NCBI GenBank assembly: GCA_016873795.1
Contig: VGWA01000007.1
Span: 1-51,644 of the forward strand
DNA length: 51,644 bases
DNA from: Ignavibacteria bacterium
GTDB lineage: Bacteria > Bacteroidota > Ignavibacteria > Tepidaquicellales > Tepidaquicellaceae
Reading direction: 5' to 3'
Shown here: piece by piece, positions 7,782 through 15,880 of the stretch
Position numbering within the stretch: position 1 is the first letter of the stretch
Layout of the letters: every line of letters begins with the position of its first letter
Made by a program: the position numbers and the translations under genes
The notes under the pieces: model-generated
What the model was told of the DNA's origin: nothing
The model's database searches: none
The model's input: only the letters and a program-made list of their open reading frames with translations

Positions 7782-9020
7782 ATGTTTTCGGAAATAAGAC
7801 GCTTGCCATTGTTTGCTATCGATATATCTATTGGAGTTGAACTGATAATTATTCTGGTAATTATGGCAATAATTGCTTTGATATTTATATTTTGGTGGAT
7901 TGACCGAAGTAAGTCGAAGAAAGCGTATAAAGAAGATTACAAGAAGTTTATGACCGAGCACGATATAAGCAAATTGAAATTAAATGACTTAAAAAAATTC
8001 AGTGAAAAATTCGGTCCGATACCGGATATGAGTGTGATTACATCGGCTGTGTTTGAGGTTTATGAAAACAAGCTTAGGGAATATGTAATACAAAACACGG
8101 AGCATTTTTATTCGGAAGTAAAAAATCTGAGGGATATAATAGATATTGAGTTAAAGGAGAAGAACAGAAGAATAAAATCAGATAAGAAAATAGGGCTTGG
8201 TTTATACAAAGAAATACTTGATAAGTTTCTTGAGGATAATATATTGACGAAGGAAGAGCTTGACAAGTTAAACGAGATCAAGGAATATTTTTCATTGGAT
8301 TTAAGTGAAACCAAGGCGTTGATAGAGCAAAAAGGAAAAGATAAATTCAGCGGAATGGTAGATGATTTTCTTCAAGACGGTTTTCTTTCGGATGAAGAAA
8401 AAAAATATCTTATCCATTCGGTAGGGGATTTGAAAATCACGAGTGATGAAGCGAAAGCAATTTTTCTTTTAAAAGCAAAGGAAAAACTCGAACAGTTTGG
8501 AAACTCGCTTATAGAAAAGGCACAGGATGAAATGATATCTGACGATGATTTTGCAGAATTTTTGAGTATGGCAGTGAATTTCAACGTATCTTCTGAATCT
8601 TTTTCCAGGTTCGATGTTCTGAAAAATTATAATGAAAACTATAATATTGAACACGGTATAATAAAAGCAGTCGAACCGGATGAAGATATACTTGAAAGCG
8701 GGGAGAAATGCTTCTATATCGGACCGGTAAATTTATATACTCATAAGATAATTGGTTCGGTCGAAGAACATTCACCGGAAATAAGAGGTAAAATTTATTT
8801 AACCAATAAAAGATTAATCGTAAAAGGTATTGGGGGAATCAGGGAAATTCCGTTCAGGGATATTGTTGTCTTTCTGAGGGAAAAGGAAGGTGTGATTATT
8901 ATCGAAACAGTAACAAAACACGATTATTATATTCTTTTTACGGAAGAGGGCGACAAGAAGAAGACAATGAAGATATTTTATAAGGTCTATAAGGAAAAGG
9001 ATAAGATAAAAATAATATAA
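7782..9020 (+). CDS. Membrane-anchored protein with three helical repeats and a PH-like C-terminal domain
   Basis: The 412-residue protein has one N-terminal membrane helix (about 18-39) followed by a basic stop (DRSKSKK), so the rest is probably cytoplasmic. Residues 145-190, 191-236 and 237-282 are three helical repeats, each with an acidic turn of the type F-L-x-D-x-x-L-[TS]-x-[ED]-E (FLEDNILTKEE, FLQDGFLSDEE, AQDEMISDDD). These recall TerB-like acidic repeats. Residues about 305-405 resemble a bacterial PH/GRAM domain (GKIYLTNKRLIV is the usual signature, then IPFRDIVVF). The combination suggests a lipid- or protein-binding membrane sensor or scaffold. It stands alone between convergent and divergent neighbours. 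The fold assignments rest on motif recognition only. Confidence 0.65.
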   Translation: MFSEIRRLPLFAIDISIGVELIIILVIMAIIALIFIFWWIDRSKSKKAYKEDYKKFMTEHDISKLKLNDLKKFSEKFGPIPDMSVITSAVFEVYENKLREYVIQNTEHFYSEVKNLRDIIDIELKEKNRRIKSDKKIGLGLYKEILDKFLEDNILTKEELDKLNEIKEYFSLDLSETKALIEQKGKDKFSGMVDDFLQDGFLSDEEKKYLIHSVGDLKITSDEAKAIFLLKAKEKLEQFGNSLIEKAQDEMISDDDFAEFLSMAVNFNVSSESFSRFDVLKNYNENYNIEHGIIKAVEPDEDILESGEKCFYIGPVNLYTHKIIGSVEEHSPEIRGKIYLTNKRLIVKGIGGIREIPFRDIVVFLREKEGVIIIETVTKHDYYILFTEEGDKKKTMKIFYKVYKEKDKIKII

Positions 9021-9065
9021 TATCTGAAATTCCCTGTAGTAAAAAGTTTTTATTTGTTTTTTTTC

Positions 9066-11591
9066 CTATCTGATGAGAATCATTTTCTTTATGTCGGAAA
9101 ATTTTTCTGTCTTTAAGGTATAAAAATATGTTCCCGAGGGCAGCGATTCAGCATTGAACGATATAATATAAAACCCTGCTGAAAGTTTTTCGGTTATTAA
9201 ATTTTTTACAGTTCTACCCAGTATATCGTAAATTTTCAATTCTACAAAACCGGATTCGGTAACTGCAAACTTTATATTTGTTTCAGGATTGAAAGGATTC
9301 GGGTAGTTTTGTTCGAGTTTGTATTCTGTTGGTATTTCTGTTCCCTGCTTGCTTATTCCGACGTATGTTGTCCATCTTGCGGTTTCTACTATTGCATTAT
9401 AAAGAGTAATTGTGACAGTGGAATCGTTTCCTGTACTGTCCGGTGATGTGTATGAACCTGTTCCGTTTCCTGTCCATCCGCGGAATTGGTACAACGTTCC
9501 GTTATAATTAAACAATCTTGATAATACTCCGAATGTTCCGGTTGCGGCAGAATCATAAAATATGTTTCCCCCGAAAGTATTTCCTACAGTTGAATTTATG
9601 ATTAATTTAAACTGGACTTTATAATATGCCGTCAGGTTCATAGTACCGTTTACCGATATATTGTGTGTTGTATCTCCGAAATCTGACCAGTTTAAAAACA
9701 CATACTGATTACCGCCCTGTACTTTCGGGCTTACCGCCTGTATATTCATTACCGTTCCTGTCGGAACTGTAAATAATTTTCTTGTTGTGTATTCAATTCC
9801 GTCAACTTTATAAGTAACAATTCCCTCGCGGTTTGTTCCTATGGAAACACTTGACATATTTACGAGTACGTACAAATATCTTCTGTGTACGGGTGTTCCG
9901 TCTGAACCTGCACCGTATACAGCAATTTTATAAACTCCAGTAACCGCAGACGCAGGAGTTGTTATTTTGAAGTTCAGCGAATCCGGATAACCCGTCAGCG
10001 AATCTTTTCCGATGAAGTTAAAATTGATATTTCCTGAAGGGGGAGCAGAATCGAGTACCGCAGTGAATTTTACTCTGTCGTTAAAAGGTCCTTTAACGGA
10101 CGGTATTTTAATTCTTATGATTGCACTGTCGTTGTTTGTAAGAGAGAGGTTATCTTCTGAAATCGTCATCGCAAAATCCGGATAATATCCGGAATAACTT
10201 CCCAGATTATTCTTTCTGGCATCCATCCAGCAGTGCCATGCAGTTTTTCGGGTCGGATTGTTGCCAATGTAATCTCCTATATAATATGCCTGACCGCTGC
10301 CCTGACCGACTGCCATGTTGTTTGGATTGAAACTTACTGTTGTAACAGGTTGATTTGGCAGAAATGAACTGCCTCCGTTTGTTGATACTGCACTGAATAT
10401 TTGTGTCATCAGATTTCCTGTTGTGTCCACTCTTGAATCATACCATGTAACTATAATTCTACCGTTTAAATCTACCGATACGGCAGGCATCCATTGATCT
10501 GTCGTTGTCAAATCATCGTTGACTCTTAAAGGTGTTGACCAGGTTTGACCGTAATTTGTGGATTTTACCATAAATATGTCTGCTTTGTCGGCTCCTGCAT
10601 TCGGGTTAGCGGCATAAACCACATATACATTGCCTCTGTATGTTCCGTAACTGTTATCTGCTGCCATTCGCGGAAAGTAATCCGTACGGATGCAGTTTTT
10701 TACCGTGTATCTGCCGTTGCAAATTGTACCGGGACCGACTATATAAGGTGTTGCTAGTGTATATGCACCGAATGTCTGTCCGCCGTTTGTTGAACGATAT
10801 ACTATTATGTATCCGGAATACGCTGCGGCAAAATATACCGAACCGCCCTGTAAGGATTCTCCCGGTCCGACAGAAATGTACGCCCCCTGGTCTCCGGTTA
10901 ATGTGGTTGCAGCAGACCAGGTTTGTCCACCGTCTGTACTCCGGCAGAATCTCATACCCGATGAACCGAACTGACGCCAGCCCATATATAAGTAATTACT
11001 GTAAGGTCCGGCTGTCTGGTCTGATGAAATCCACTCTTTATCGGCAAGTCCTACCGTAGTTGAGTAAACACTTACAGGCGGAAGCCAGCTGATTCCTTTA
11101 TTTGTTGATTTTACTACGGCAATTCCGTATATGTTTCCGTTTTGATATAATGTCCCGTAATACACATTCCCGAGACTGTCGTAAGTTAATACAGGGTCAC
11201 CGACAACGTTGTATCCTGTGAATGACGGAATATTTTTTGTCCAGTCAATACCGTTTAAAGTATAGTATAAATTATTTATGTTAAAAGCGCATACTGCATT
11301 TAACGGGTCACGCGGATTTGAAACTATATAAGGTTCGCCGAAATCGACTCCCAGATAAAAATTATCATAGCCGCCTGTTGTTTCGACTATACTCATAGTT
11401 CCTTTCGGTGATATTATATAGTTTTCCGGTTGCTTCACTACTGAAGGCAATTGTGAATAATCGGGATCATCTATCTGTGAAAACGACTGCCAGTTTATCA
11501 GAAATATAAACAGAAAAATGGCTGTATATATTTTGTAATTTTGTTTACTGTTAAAATTTTTTAACGCTGATTTGATAATAAATTGATTCAT
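9066..11591 (-). CDS. Large secreted sialidase-fold (BNR) protein with T9SS sorting domain
   Basis: The 841-residue protein starts with an N-terminal signal anchor (about 20-40, ending WQSFSQ). Residues about 60-480 form a sialidase-superfamily propeller with Asp-boxes such as SGMRFCRSTDGGQTWS, STNGGQTF and STNYGQTWS. Residues about 490-590 look like an Ig-like or NPCBM-type strand-rich domain, and 590-750 like a repeat-type cell-surface domain (YYKVQFKLIINSTVG). The C-terminus is a T9SS type A domain (QNYPNPFNPET, IYDILGRT, SGTYFYTLK). The classical RIP motif and arginine triad of true sialidases are not obvious, so an exo-sialidase activity should not be assumed. It is convergent with the PH-like gene, with only 45 bases between them. 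Confidence 0.78.
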   Translation of the reverse strand: MNQFIIKSALKNFNSKQNYKIYTAIFLFIFLINWQSFSQIDDPDYSQLPSVVKQPENYIISPKGTMSIVETTGGYDNFYLGVDFGEPYIVSNPRDPLNAVCAFNINNLYYTLNGIDWTKNIPSFTGYNVVGDPVLTYDSLGNVYYGTLYQNGNIYGIAVVKSTNKGISWLPPVSVYSTTVGLADKEWISSDQTAGPYSNYLYMGWRQFGSSGMRFCRSTDGGQTWSAATTLTGDQGAYISVGPGESLQGGSVYFAAAYSGYIIVYRSTNGGQTFGAYTLATPYIVGPGTICNGRYTVKNCIRTDYFPRMAADNSYGTYRGNVYVVYAANPNAGADKADIFMVKSTNYGQTWSTPLRVNDDLTTTDQWMPAVSVDLNGRIIVTWYDSRVDTTGNLMTQIFSAVSTNGGSSFLPNQPVTTVSFNPNNMAVGQGSGQAYYIGDYIGNNPTRKTAWHCWMDARKNNLGSYSGYYPDFAMTISEDNLSLTNNDSAIIRIKIPSVKGPFNDRVKFTAVLDSAPPSGNINFNFIGKDSLTGYPDSLNFKITTPASAVTGVYKIAVYGAGSDGTPVHRRYLYVLVNMSSVSIGTNREGIVTYKVDGIEYTTRKLFTVPTGTVMNIQAVSPKVQGGNQYVFLNWSDFGDTTHNISVNGTMNLTAYYKVQFKLIINSTVGNTFGGNIFYDSAATGTFGVLSRLFNYNGTLYQFRGWTGNGTGSYTSPDSTGNDSTVTITLYNAIVETARWTTYVGISKQGTEIPTEYKLEQNYPNPFNPETNIKFAVTESGFVELKIYDILGRTVKNLITEKLSAGFYIISFNAESLPSGTYFYTLKTEKFSDIKKMILIR

Positions 11592-11711
11592 AAAATATTT
11601 TTCAAGTTTTTGGCTGTTAATTATTATTGTTAATTATGAACATCAGGTCTTTAAGAGTATAATACACCCTCTTTTGAAATATTCCAATCGAGTAAAACTG
11701 AGATTCAAATT

Positions 11712-12086
11712 TTATTTCAAAATTTTTTTAATAGTTTTCATCAGATTGGAACTGTCCATCGATTTATGAACATAAAACGAATTCGAAGTACGCGATGCTT
11801 TTTTTACTGTTTCCTTATTGTCATCTCCGGAGTAATATACAACCGGTACTGTCGAGAAATATCTGATCTTTTCTATAATCGGAATACTTTCTTTGCCTTT
11901 AGATAAATGAATATCGGCAAGAATCAAATCGGGTTCCTGTTCTTTTGTAATTCTGATTGCTTCATCTTCATCTTCCGTGACCCCGATTAATTTATATCCT
12001 TTATGGCTCAGCATAAATCCTGTTAATTTAGCGCTTATTGCTTCGTCTTCAATCATCAGGATTTTTTTTATTCTTTGTAGTTCCAT
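11712..12086 (-). CDS. Single-domain response regulator (CheY-like receiver)
   Basis: The 124-residue protein is a receiver domain with no output domain. The acidic pocket is E13-D14, the phosphoacceptor is D58 (in LILADIH), the conserved hydroxyl residue is S86 (YYSGDD) and the conserved lysine is K108 (YVHKSMD). All positions needed for phosphorylation are present. It probably relays a signal from a histidine kinase to another partner by protein contact. No kinase gene lies nearby. It is divergent from the WYL regulator at 12262 and lies 120 bases downstream of the sialidase-fold gene's start, so it may be transcribed with that gene. Confidence 0.88.
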   Translation of the reverse strand: MELQRIKKILMIEDEAISAKLTGFMLSHKGYKLIGVTEDEDEAIRITKEQEPDLILADIHLSKGKESIPIIEKIRYFSTVPVVYYSGDDNKETVKKASRTSNSFYVHKSMDSSNLMKTIKKILK

Positions 12087-12184
12087 TGTTTTTAATATTT
12101 TTTTACAATATAAATATTAAAAATAAATAAATTAAGTAAAAAATAACCGTACAACCATGTTATTACATGTTGCAGAATCTTAGT

Positions 12185-12217
12185 CAAGGACGACCTTTGG
12201 GACATATTTTGTCCTTG
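12185..12217. promoter_or_regulatory. Inverted repeat between divergent regulators, possible operator
   Basis: CAAGGAC (12185-12191) and GTCCTTG (12211-12217) are perfect 7-base inverted copies with a 19-base spacer. They lie 45 bases upstream of the WYL regulator start and 99 upstream of the response-regulator start. A dimeric WYL protein could bind here and regulate its own gene; this is inference from position. Confidence 0.4.
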
Positions 12218-12261
12218 TGAAATATTCTTAAATATATGAACTTGTAATAAATTTATTTTTT

Positions 12262-13263
12262 ATGAAATACAAAAAAGCGATTATCAACAAAACGCTGCTT
12301 AAGAGGTTGTCAATAATAGATAATGAGATAACAAAAGGTTGTTTTCCGAATAAGAAAAAAATTGCTGATTTACTTAACGTCTCGGAAAAGACGGTACAGA
12401 GAGATATCGATTTTATGAAAACGGAATATAATGCACCGGTGGCTTTTAATTTCAAAAAAAAGGGTTTTTATTATTCGGATAATAATTTCAGCTTGAATAA
12501 AGTTACTATTGACAAAAACGATTTTATATCTCTTGCCGTAATTGAAAAAATCCTCGAACAGCATAAATTCAGTCCTTATAAAAAATACTTCGAAAAACTT
12601 TATGATAAACTGTCGTGTATTTATAACGACAAAGTATCCGTCAGATTAAACGATTTAAATGACATTTTACATTTCTCACCTTCCGTAATTAAGGATATTA
12701 ATGAAGAAAATTTCAAACTCCTTTTGGAAGCATTGAAGTTTCAGAAACCGGTTAAAATCAGATATCAGTCGGGAGTTTCTAAAAAATTCACTGACTGCAT
12801 AGTTAATCCGTATCATATCAGGAATTTCCGGGGTGACTGGTATCTCATAGGTTATTCGCAAAAAGATAAACTTGTAAGTGTTTATGCACTCGAACGTATT
12901 TTTAACATAAAAATTATTAATAAATACTTTAAAATTATTGGTGATTTCGATGTCGATGAATTTTTTAAAACCGGCTATGGGATGTTTGAAGAATCCGATG
13001 TGTATAACGTAATTCTGAAATTTTTACCGGAAGCAGCAGTGTATATAAGAGAAAAAAACTGGCACCCGACACAAAAAATGACCAGGAATCCTGACGGAAG
13101 CATAACTGTGAAGATGACCGTGAGTAACCTTGAAGAGGTTTTCCACTGGATATTATCATACGGAAGATACTGCAAAATAATTTCTCCCGATGAGTTAAAA
13201 GATATGATGGCTAAAGAGTTGAAAGCGGTGTTGAAAAATTATAAGAAACCTTCAGATTCTTAA
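12262..13263 (+). CDS. WYL-domain transcriptional regulator with N-terminal HTH
   Basis: The 333-residue protein has an N-terminal winged helix-turn-helix (about 12-72; KKKIADLLNVSEKTVQRDID is the recognition segment). A linker follows, then a WYL domain (about 145-225) containing the literal tripeptide W193-Y194-L195 in GDWYLIGY and the usual R-F-x-x-x-x-I-V-N-P-Y-type stretch (DCIVNPYHIRNFR), then a WCX-like C-terminal region. WYL regulators commonly sense nucleotides or nucleic acid and control DNA repair, defence or metabolism. The target here is unknown. MarC follows 83 bases downstream on the same strand. A 7-base inverted repeat upstream could be its own operator. Confidence 0.9.
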   Translation: MKYKKAIINKTLLKRLSIIDNEITKGCFPNKKKIADLLNVSEKTVQRDIDFMKTEYNAPVAFNFKKKGFYYSDNNFSLNKVTIDKNDFISLAVIEKILEQHKFSPYKKYFEKLYDKLSCIYNDKVSVRLNDLNDILHFSPSVIKDINEENFKLLLEALKFQKPVKIRYQSGVSKKFTDCIVNPYHIRNFRGDWYLIGYSQKDKLVSVYALERIFNIKIINKYFKIIGDFDVDEFFKTGYGMFEESDVYNVILKFLPEAAVYIREKNWHPTQKMTRNPDGSITVKMTVSNLEEVFHWILSYGRYCKIISPDELKDMMAKELKAVLKNYKKPSDS

Positions 13264-13346
13264 GTGTCTTTGATATCCGGTAATAAGTAATTTAATTTTT
13301 TAAAATTTTTTAAGATATATAATTCATTATATAAAAAAATTTAAAA

Positions 13347-13973
13347 ATGGATATTCAAAATTTCGATGATGTTCTCGTTGCCCTTTTAGCGATAGTAAAT
13401 CCAATTAGTAAAATTCCGTATTTTCTGGATTATACGGAGGAACTCGATGCACCGCAACGGAACAGAATTGCTTATATTACTTCGTTTTCGTCTTTTATAA
13501 TATTGACGACAGCAATGTTAACAGGGACTCTTATACTTCAGACTTTCGGGATAGAAATTTCGTCATTCAGAATTGCAGGCGGTGTTATGCTTTTTCTGGC
13601 AGGTTTATCGATGATTCACAGCAGCCCCGGGAAGAAGAGTTTTGTTGTTAAAAAAGACTTTTCGGAAATTATTTCAATTGCAATAATTCCGCTTGCTCTT
13701 CCCCTGACTGCAGGACCGGGAGCAATTTGTACTGTGATTCTTTTTTCGGAAGGTGTCGGTAATTTAGAAAATGTAATAACATTATTTGTGTCAATTTTGA
13801 TTTGCTGCCTGGCTGTTTATGTAACTTTGAGATTATCTGTGAGGATTATTAAATTGCTGGGACAAATCGGGATGAATGTTATGACAAAAATTATGGGTCT
13901 GCTGACAATTGCAATCTCGGTTCAGTTTATTACAAAAGGACTTGCCGAAATTTTCACAAATTTAGTTAAATAG
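13347..13973 (+). CDS. MarC-family integral membrane protein
   Basis: The 208-residue, very hydrophobic protein has about six membrane helices. Hallmarks are the early VALLAIVNPISKIPYFLDYT segment, the SFRIAGGVMLFLAGLSM helix, the IPLALPLTAGPGAI motif, and the C-terminal MNVMTKIMGLLTIAISVQFI. Length matches the family (about 200-215). MarC/YhgN-type proteins sit in the inner membrane and have been proposed as transporters, but their substrates are not settled and the old link to antibiotic resistance was withdrawn. It lies 83 bases after the WYL regulator and may be co-transcribed. Confidence 0.92.
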   Translation: MDIQNFDDVLVALLAIVNPISKIPYFLDYTEELDAPQRNRIAYITSFSSFIILTTAMLTGTLILQTFGIEISSFRIAGGVMLFLAGLSMIHSSPGKKSFVVKKDFSEIISIAIIPLALPLTAGPGAICTVILFSEGVGNLENVITLFVSILICCLAVYVTLRLSVRIIKLLGQIGMNVMTKIMGLLTIAISVQFITKGLAEIFTNLVK

Positions 13974-14094
13974 AAAACGAAACTGATTTTATAGTTATTG
14001 TTTTCACATATATTAAAACAGGTGTATGAGATTAGTTCCTTTGTGAATGTTAAATGCATTTATATTTTCGATTTTTTTTTTAAATTTTGATATT

Positions 14095-14122
14095 AAAATC
14101 CTCTTAATTTAAGGGATTTTTT
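14095..14122 (+). terminator. Probable intrinsic terminator after marC
   Basis: AAAATCC-T-CTTA pairs with TAAGGGATTTT (one-base bulge, small loop) and runs into TTTTTT at 14117-14122. It lies 120 bases after the marC stop, on the strand that would end the WYL-marC transcript. Confidence 0.5.
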
Positions 14123-14127
14123 ATCAC

Positions 14128-14172
14128 TTTCCTTCCGGGTTCGTTAAACCTTTCAGGAAAGGAAAATTTTTT
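14128..14172 (+). terminator. Second hairpin with T-run just before the redox operon, possible attenuator
   Basis: TTTCCTT-CC (14128-14136) pairs with GG-A-AAGGAAA (14156-14165), with a one-base bulge. The enclosed loop contains GGTT (14138-14141) and AACC (14147-14150), which can form an inner stem. TTTTTT follows at 14167-14172. The T-run ends 26 bases before the ATG at 14199. It may be a second terminator for the upstream transcript, or an attenuator in the leader of the operon. Confidence 0.45.
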
Positions 14173-14198
14173 AATACTATTTATATAAATATTTTATT

Positions 14199-15068
14199 AT
14201 GTATAACTTTGTGTCACTCAGCTTAAGTTGTCCACACTGCGGAAAGTCATTAATGGACAATCAATATCCTGTCGATAATGAACCCTCCATTAAATTGAGA
14301 ATTAAAATTGCAAATAAAGATGGTACAATCTGCCTTAGTTCGATATACGGAAGTTATAATTATATTTGCGATATTGATACTCCGAAAAATGAACTTGCTG
14401 AGATATTTTGTCCCCATTGTGATGTAATATTAAATACTAATGCGGAATGTAATATATGTAAAGCTCCAATGGTGATGTGCTATCTTGATATGGGCGGAAA
14501 AATCAATATCTGTTCAAGAACAGGATGTAAAAACCATAATGTCGTATTTGATGATTTGTCTAATGCTCTGAATAAACTATATCAGGTTTATGGTTTTCAC
14601 ACACATCACGAACATATCGAGAAATCAAAACAACCGTTTGAATCCGTTACTGATGAAACAAAAGAAGAAAAAGAAATTCTCGAAACAGGGACTTTTCTGC
14701 AGGCTTACTGTCCTTTCTGCCGAAGAGCATTAATAGAAAATGATATACTGAAATTAAAGATAGTTAATGAAAAAGGGGTTGGATATATAGAACTGAGTCC
14801 TTTTCTTAATGTATTTTCTTCTAAATCAACAGTATTTCTTGCTGAAGGCAAGCCGGTGGGCGACCTGAGATGTTTTCATTGTGATGAGAGTTTGGTGCTG
14901 AAAGATAAAAAATGTGAACTCTGCGGTTCTCAGACTGCACGAATTCATATAAGCGCAAGAAGTAAACTTATTGATTTTTATATTTGCTCTAAAAAAGGCT
15001 GTCGATGGCATGGCCTCAGTGAAGATGATATAAACGAAATTAAACTCGATGACAGCCTTGAATGGTAA
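14199..15068 (+). CDS. Internally duplicated zinc-knuckle protein at the head of a redox operon
   Basis: The 289-residue soluble protein has two homologous halves (about 8-125 and 168-285). Each carries four cysteine knuckles in the same order: CPxC (C11/C14; C171/C174), C-x-x-C-D (C71/C74; C225/C228), C-x-x-C (C84/C87; C239/C242) and C-S-x-x-G-C followed by H (C105/C110; C263/C268). The linker has a histidine cluster (HTHHEH, 134-139). The pattern implies two or more structural zinc or Fe-S sites in each half. I do not recognise the family. It is followed by the NuoE-like gene after 138 bases on the same strand, so a role in assembly, metal supply or regulation of that complex is possible but unproven. 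Confidence 0.7.
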   Translation: MYNFVSLSLSCPHCGKSLMDNQYPVDNEPSIKLRIKIANKDGTICLSSIYGSYNYICDIDTPKNELAEIFCPHCDVILNTNAECNICKAPMVMCYLDMGGKINICSRTGCKNHNVVFDDLSNALNKLYQVYGFHTHHEHIEKSKQPFESVTDETKEEKEILETGTFLQAYCPFCRRALIENDILKLKIVNEKGVGYIELSPFLNVFSSKSTVFLAEGKPVGDLRCFHCDESLVLKDKKCELCGSQTARIHISARSKLIDFYICSKKGCRWHGLSEDDINEIKLDDSLEW

Positions 15069-15206
15069 TATTAAAGTTTTTTCCTTATCTTTAATTTCAT
15101 AGTATCACGTATAATTTGAGTAATGATAAATTTTTAAAAAAAGTACTCTCTGATTCGCTTATAAAAAACCTGTATTACTTAACGGAAAATAATAAAATTA
15201 TCAGTA

Positions 15207-15818
15207 ATGAGAATAGAAAGAATAGAAAAACAACCTGAGGTTAAGGAACTGATAACCGAACAGAAAATTGACCTGAAACTTCTTGACCCGCTCATAAAAA
15301 GGTTGAGTCATAAAAAAGGAAATTTAATTCCTTTACTGCAGGGTACACAGGATATTTTCGGCTACATCCCTCCAGATGCTTTAAAATATATTTCCGATGA
15401 ACTGGGACTTAAAATGACTGATATGTACGGAGTTGTAACATTTTATGCTCAGTTTAAATTGAAACCTGTCGGAAAATATATAATTAGAGTTTGTCACGGT
15501 ACAGCCTGTCATGTGCAGAATGCTGATAAAATCAGCGATGATTTGAAAACATTTCTCGAAGTGAAGGACGGAGATACAACTGTTGACGGGATTTTTACGC
15601 TTGAAAGCGTTGCATGCCTTGGATGCTGTTCACTTGCTCCGGTTATGATGATAGGTGATGACACATTCGGAAAACTTACAGGGAAAAAGGCAGTTGATGT
15701 CGTTAAAGAAATCAGAAGAAAAGAAAATCTTTCGGCTGATGAAAATTTAACTAAGAATACTATAAGTACAATTAACCTGACTAAAGTCCTAAAGGCAGGC
15801 AAGAAGGCAGGAAATTAA
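15207..15818 (+). CDS. NuoE-like [2Fe-2S] subunit of an NAD(P)H oxidoreductase
   Basis: The 203-residue protein has the thioredoxin-like [2Fe-2S] fold of the 24-kDa subunit. Cluster ligands are C96-x4-C101 (CHGTAC) and C137-x3-C141 (CLGCC). The N-terminal helical segment with LLQGTQDIFGYIPPDALKYI and the MYGVVTFYAQF motif is typical of NuoE, HndA and HydC-type subunits. It carries an extra C-terminal tail of about 35 residues. It should pass electrons to or from the FMN site of the following NuoF-like subunit, 62 bases downstream. No Shine-Dalgarno is seen. The complex is probably soluble, since no membrane subunits (NuoH, L, M, N) are nearby. Confidence 0.9.
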   Translation: MRIERIEKQPEVKELITEQKIDLKLLDPLIKRLSHKKGNLIPLLQGTQDIFGYIPPDALKYISDELGLKMTDMYGVVTFYAQFKLKPVGKYIIRVCHGTACHVQNADKISDDLKTFLEVKDGDTTVDGIFTLESVACLGCCSLAPVMMIGDDTFGKLTGKKAVDVVKEIRRKENLSADENLTKNTISTINLTKVLKAGKKAGN

Positions 15819-15880
15819 GAATTAAAAATATATAGAAATTACAGAACTAAAGTCAACTGGAAAAATAAATGTAAAATTAA

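Noticed and set aside
10640-11059. 139-codon plus-strand open frame
   Set aside because: It lies within the sialidase-fold gene in antisense and has a Cys/Arg-rich, non-protein-like composition.
9066-11591. True exo-sialidase
   Set aside because: Asp-boxes are present, but I could not find the RIP motif or the arginine triad, so only the fold is claimed.
14133-14151. tRNA T-arm-like sequence GGGTTCG
   Set aside because: No acceptor stem or anticodon arm can be built around it. It is the loop of a terminator-like hairpin.
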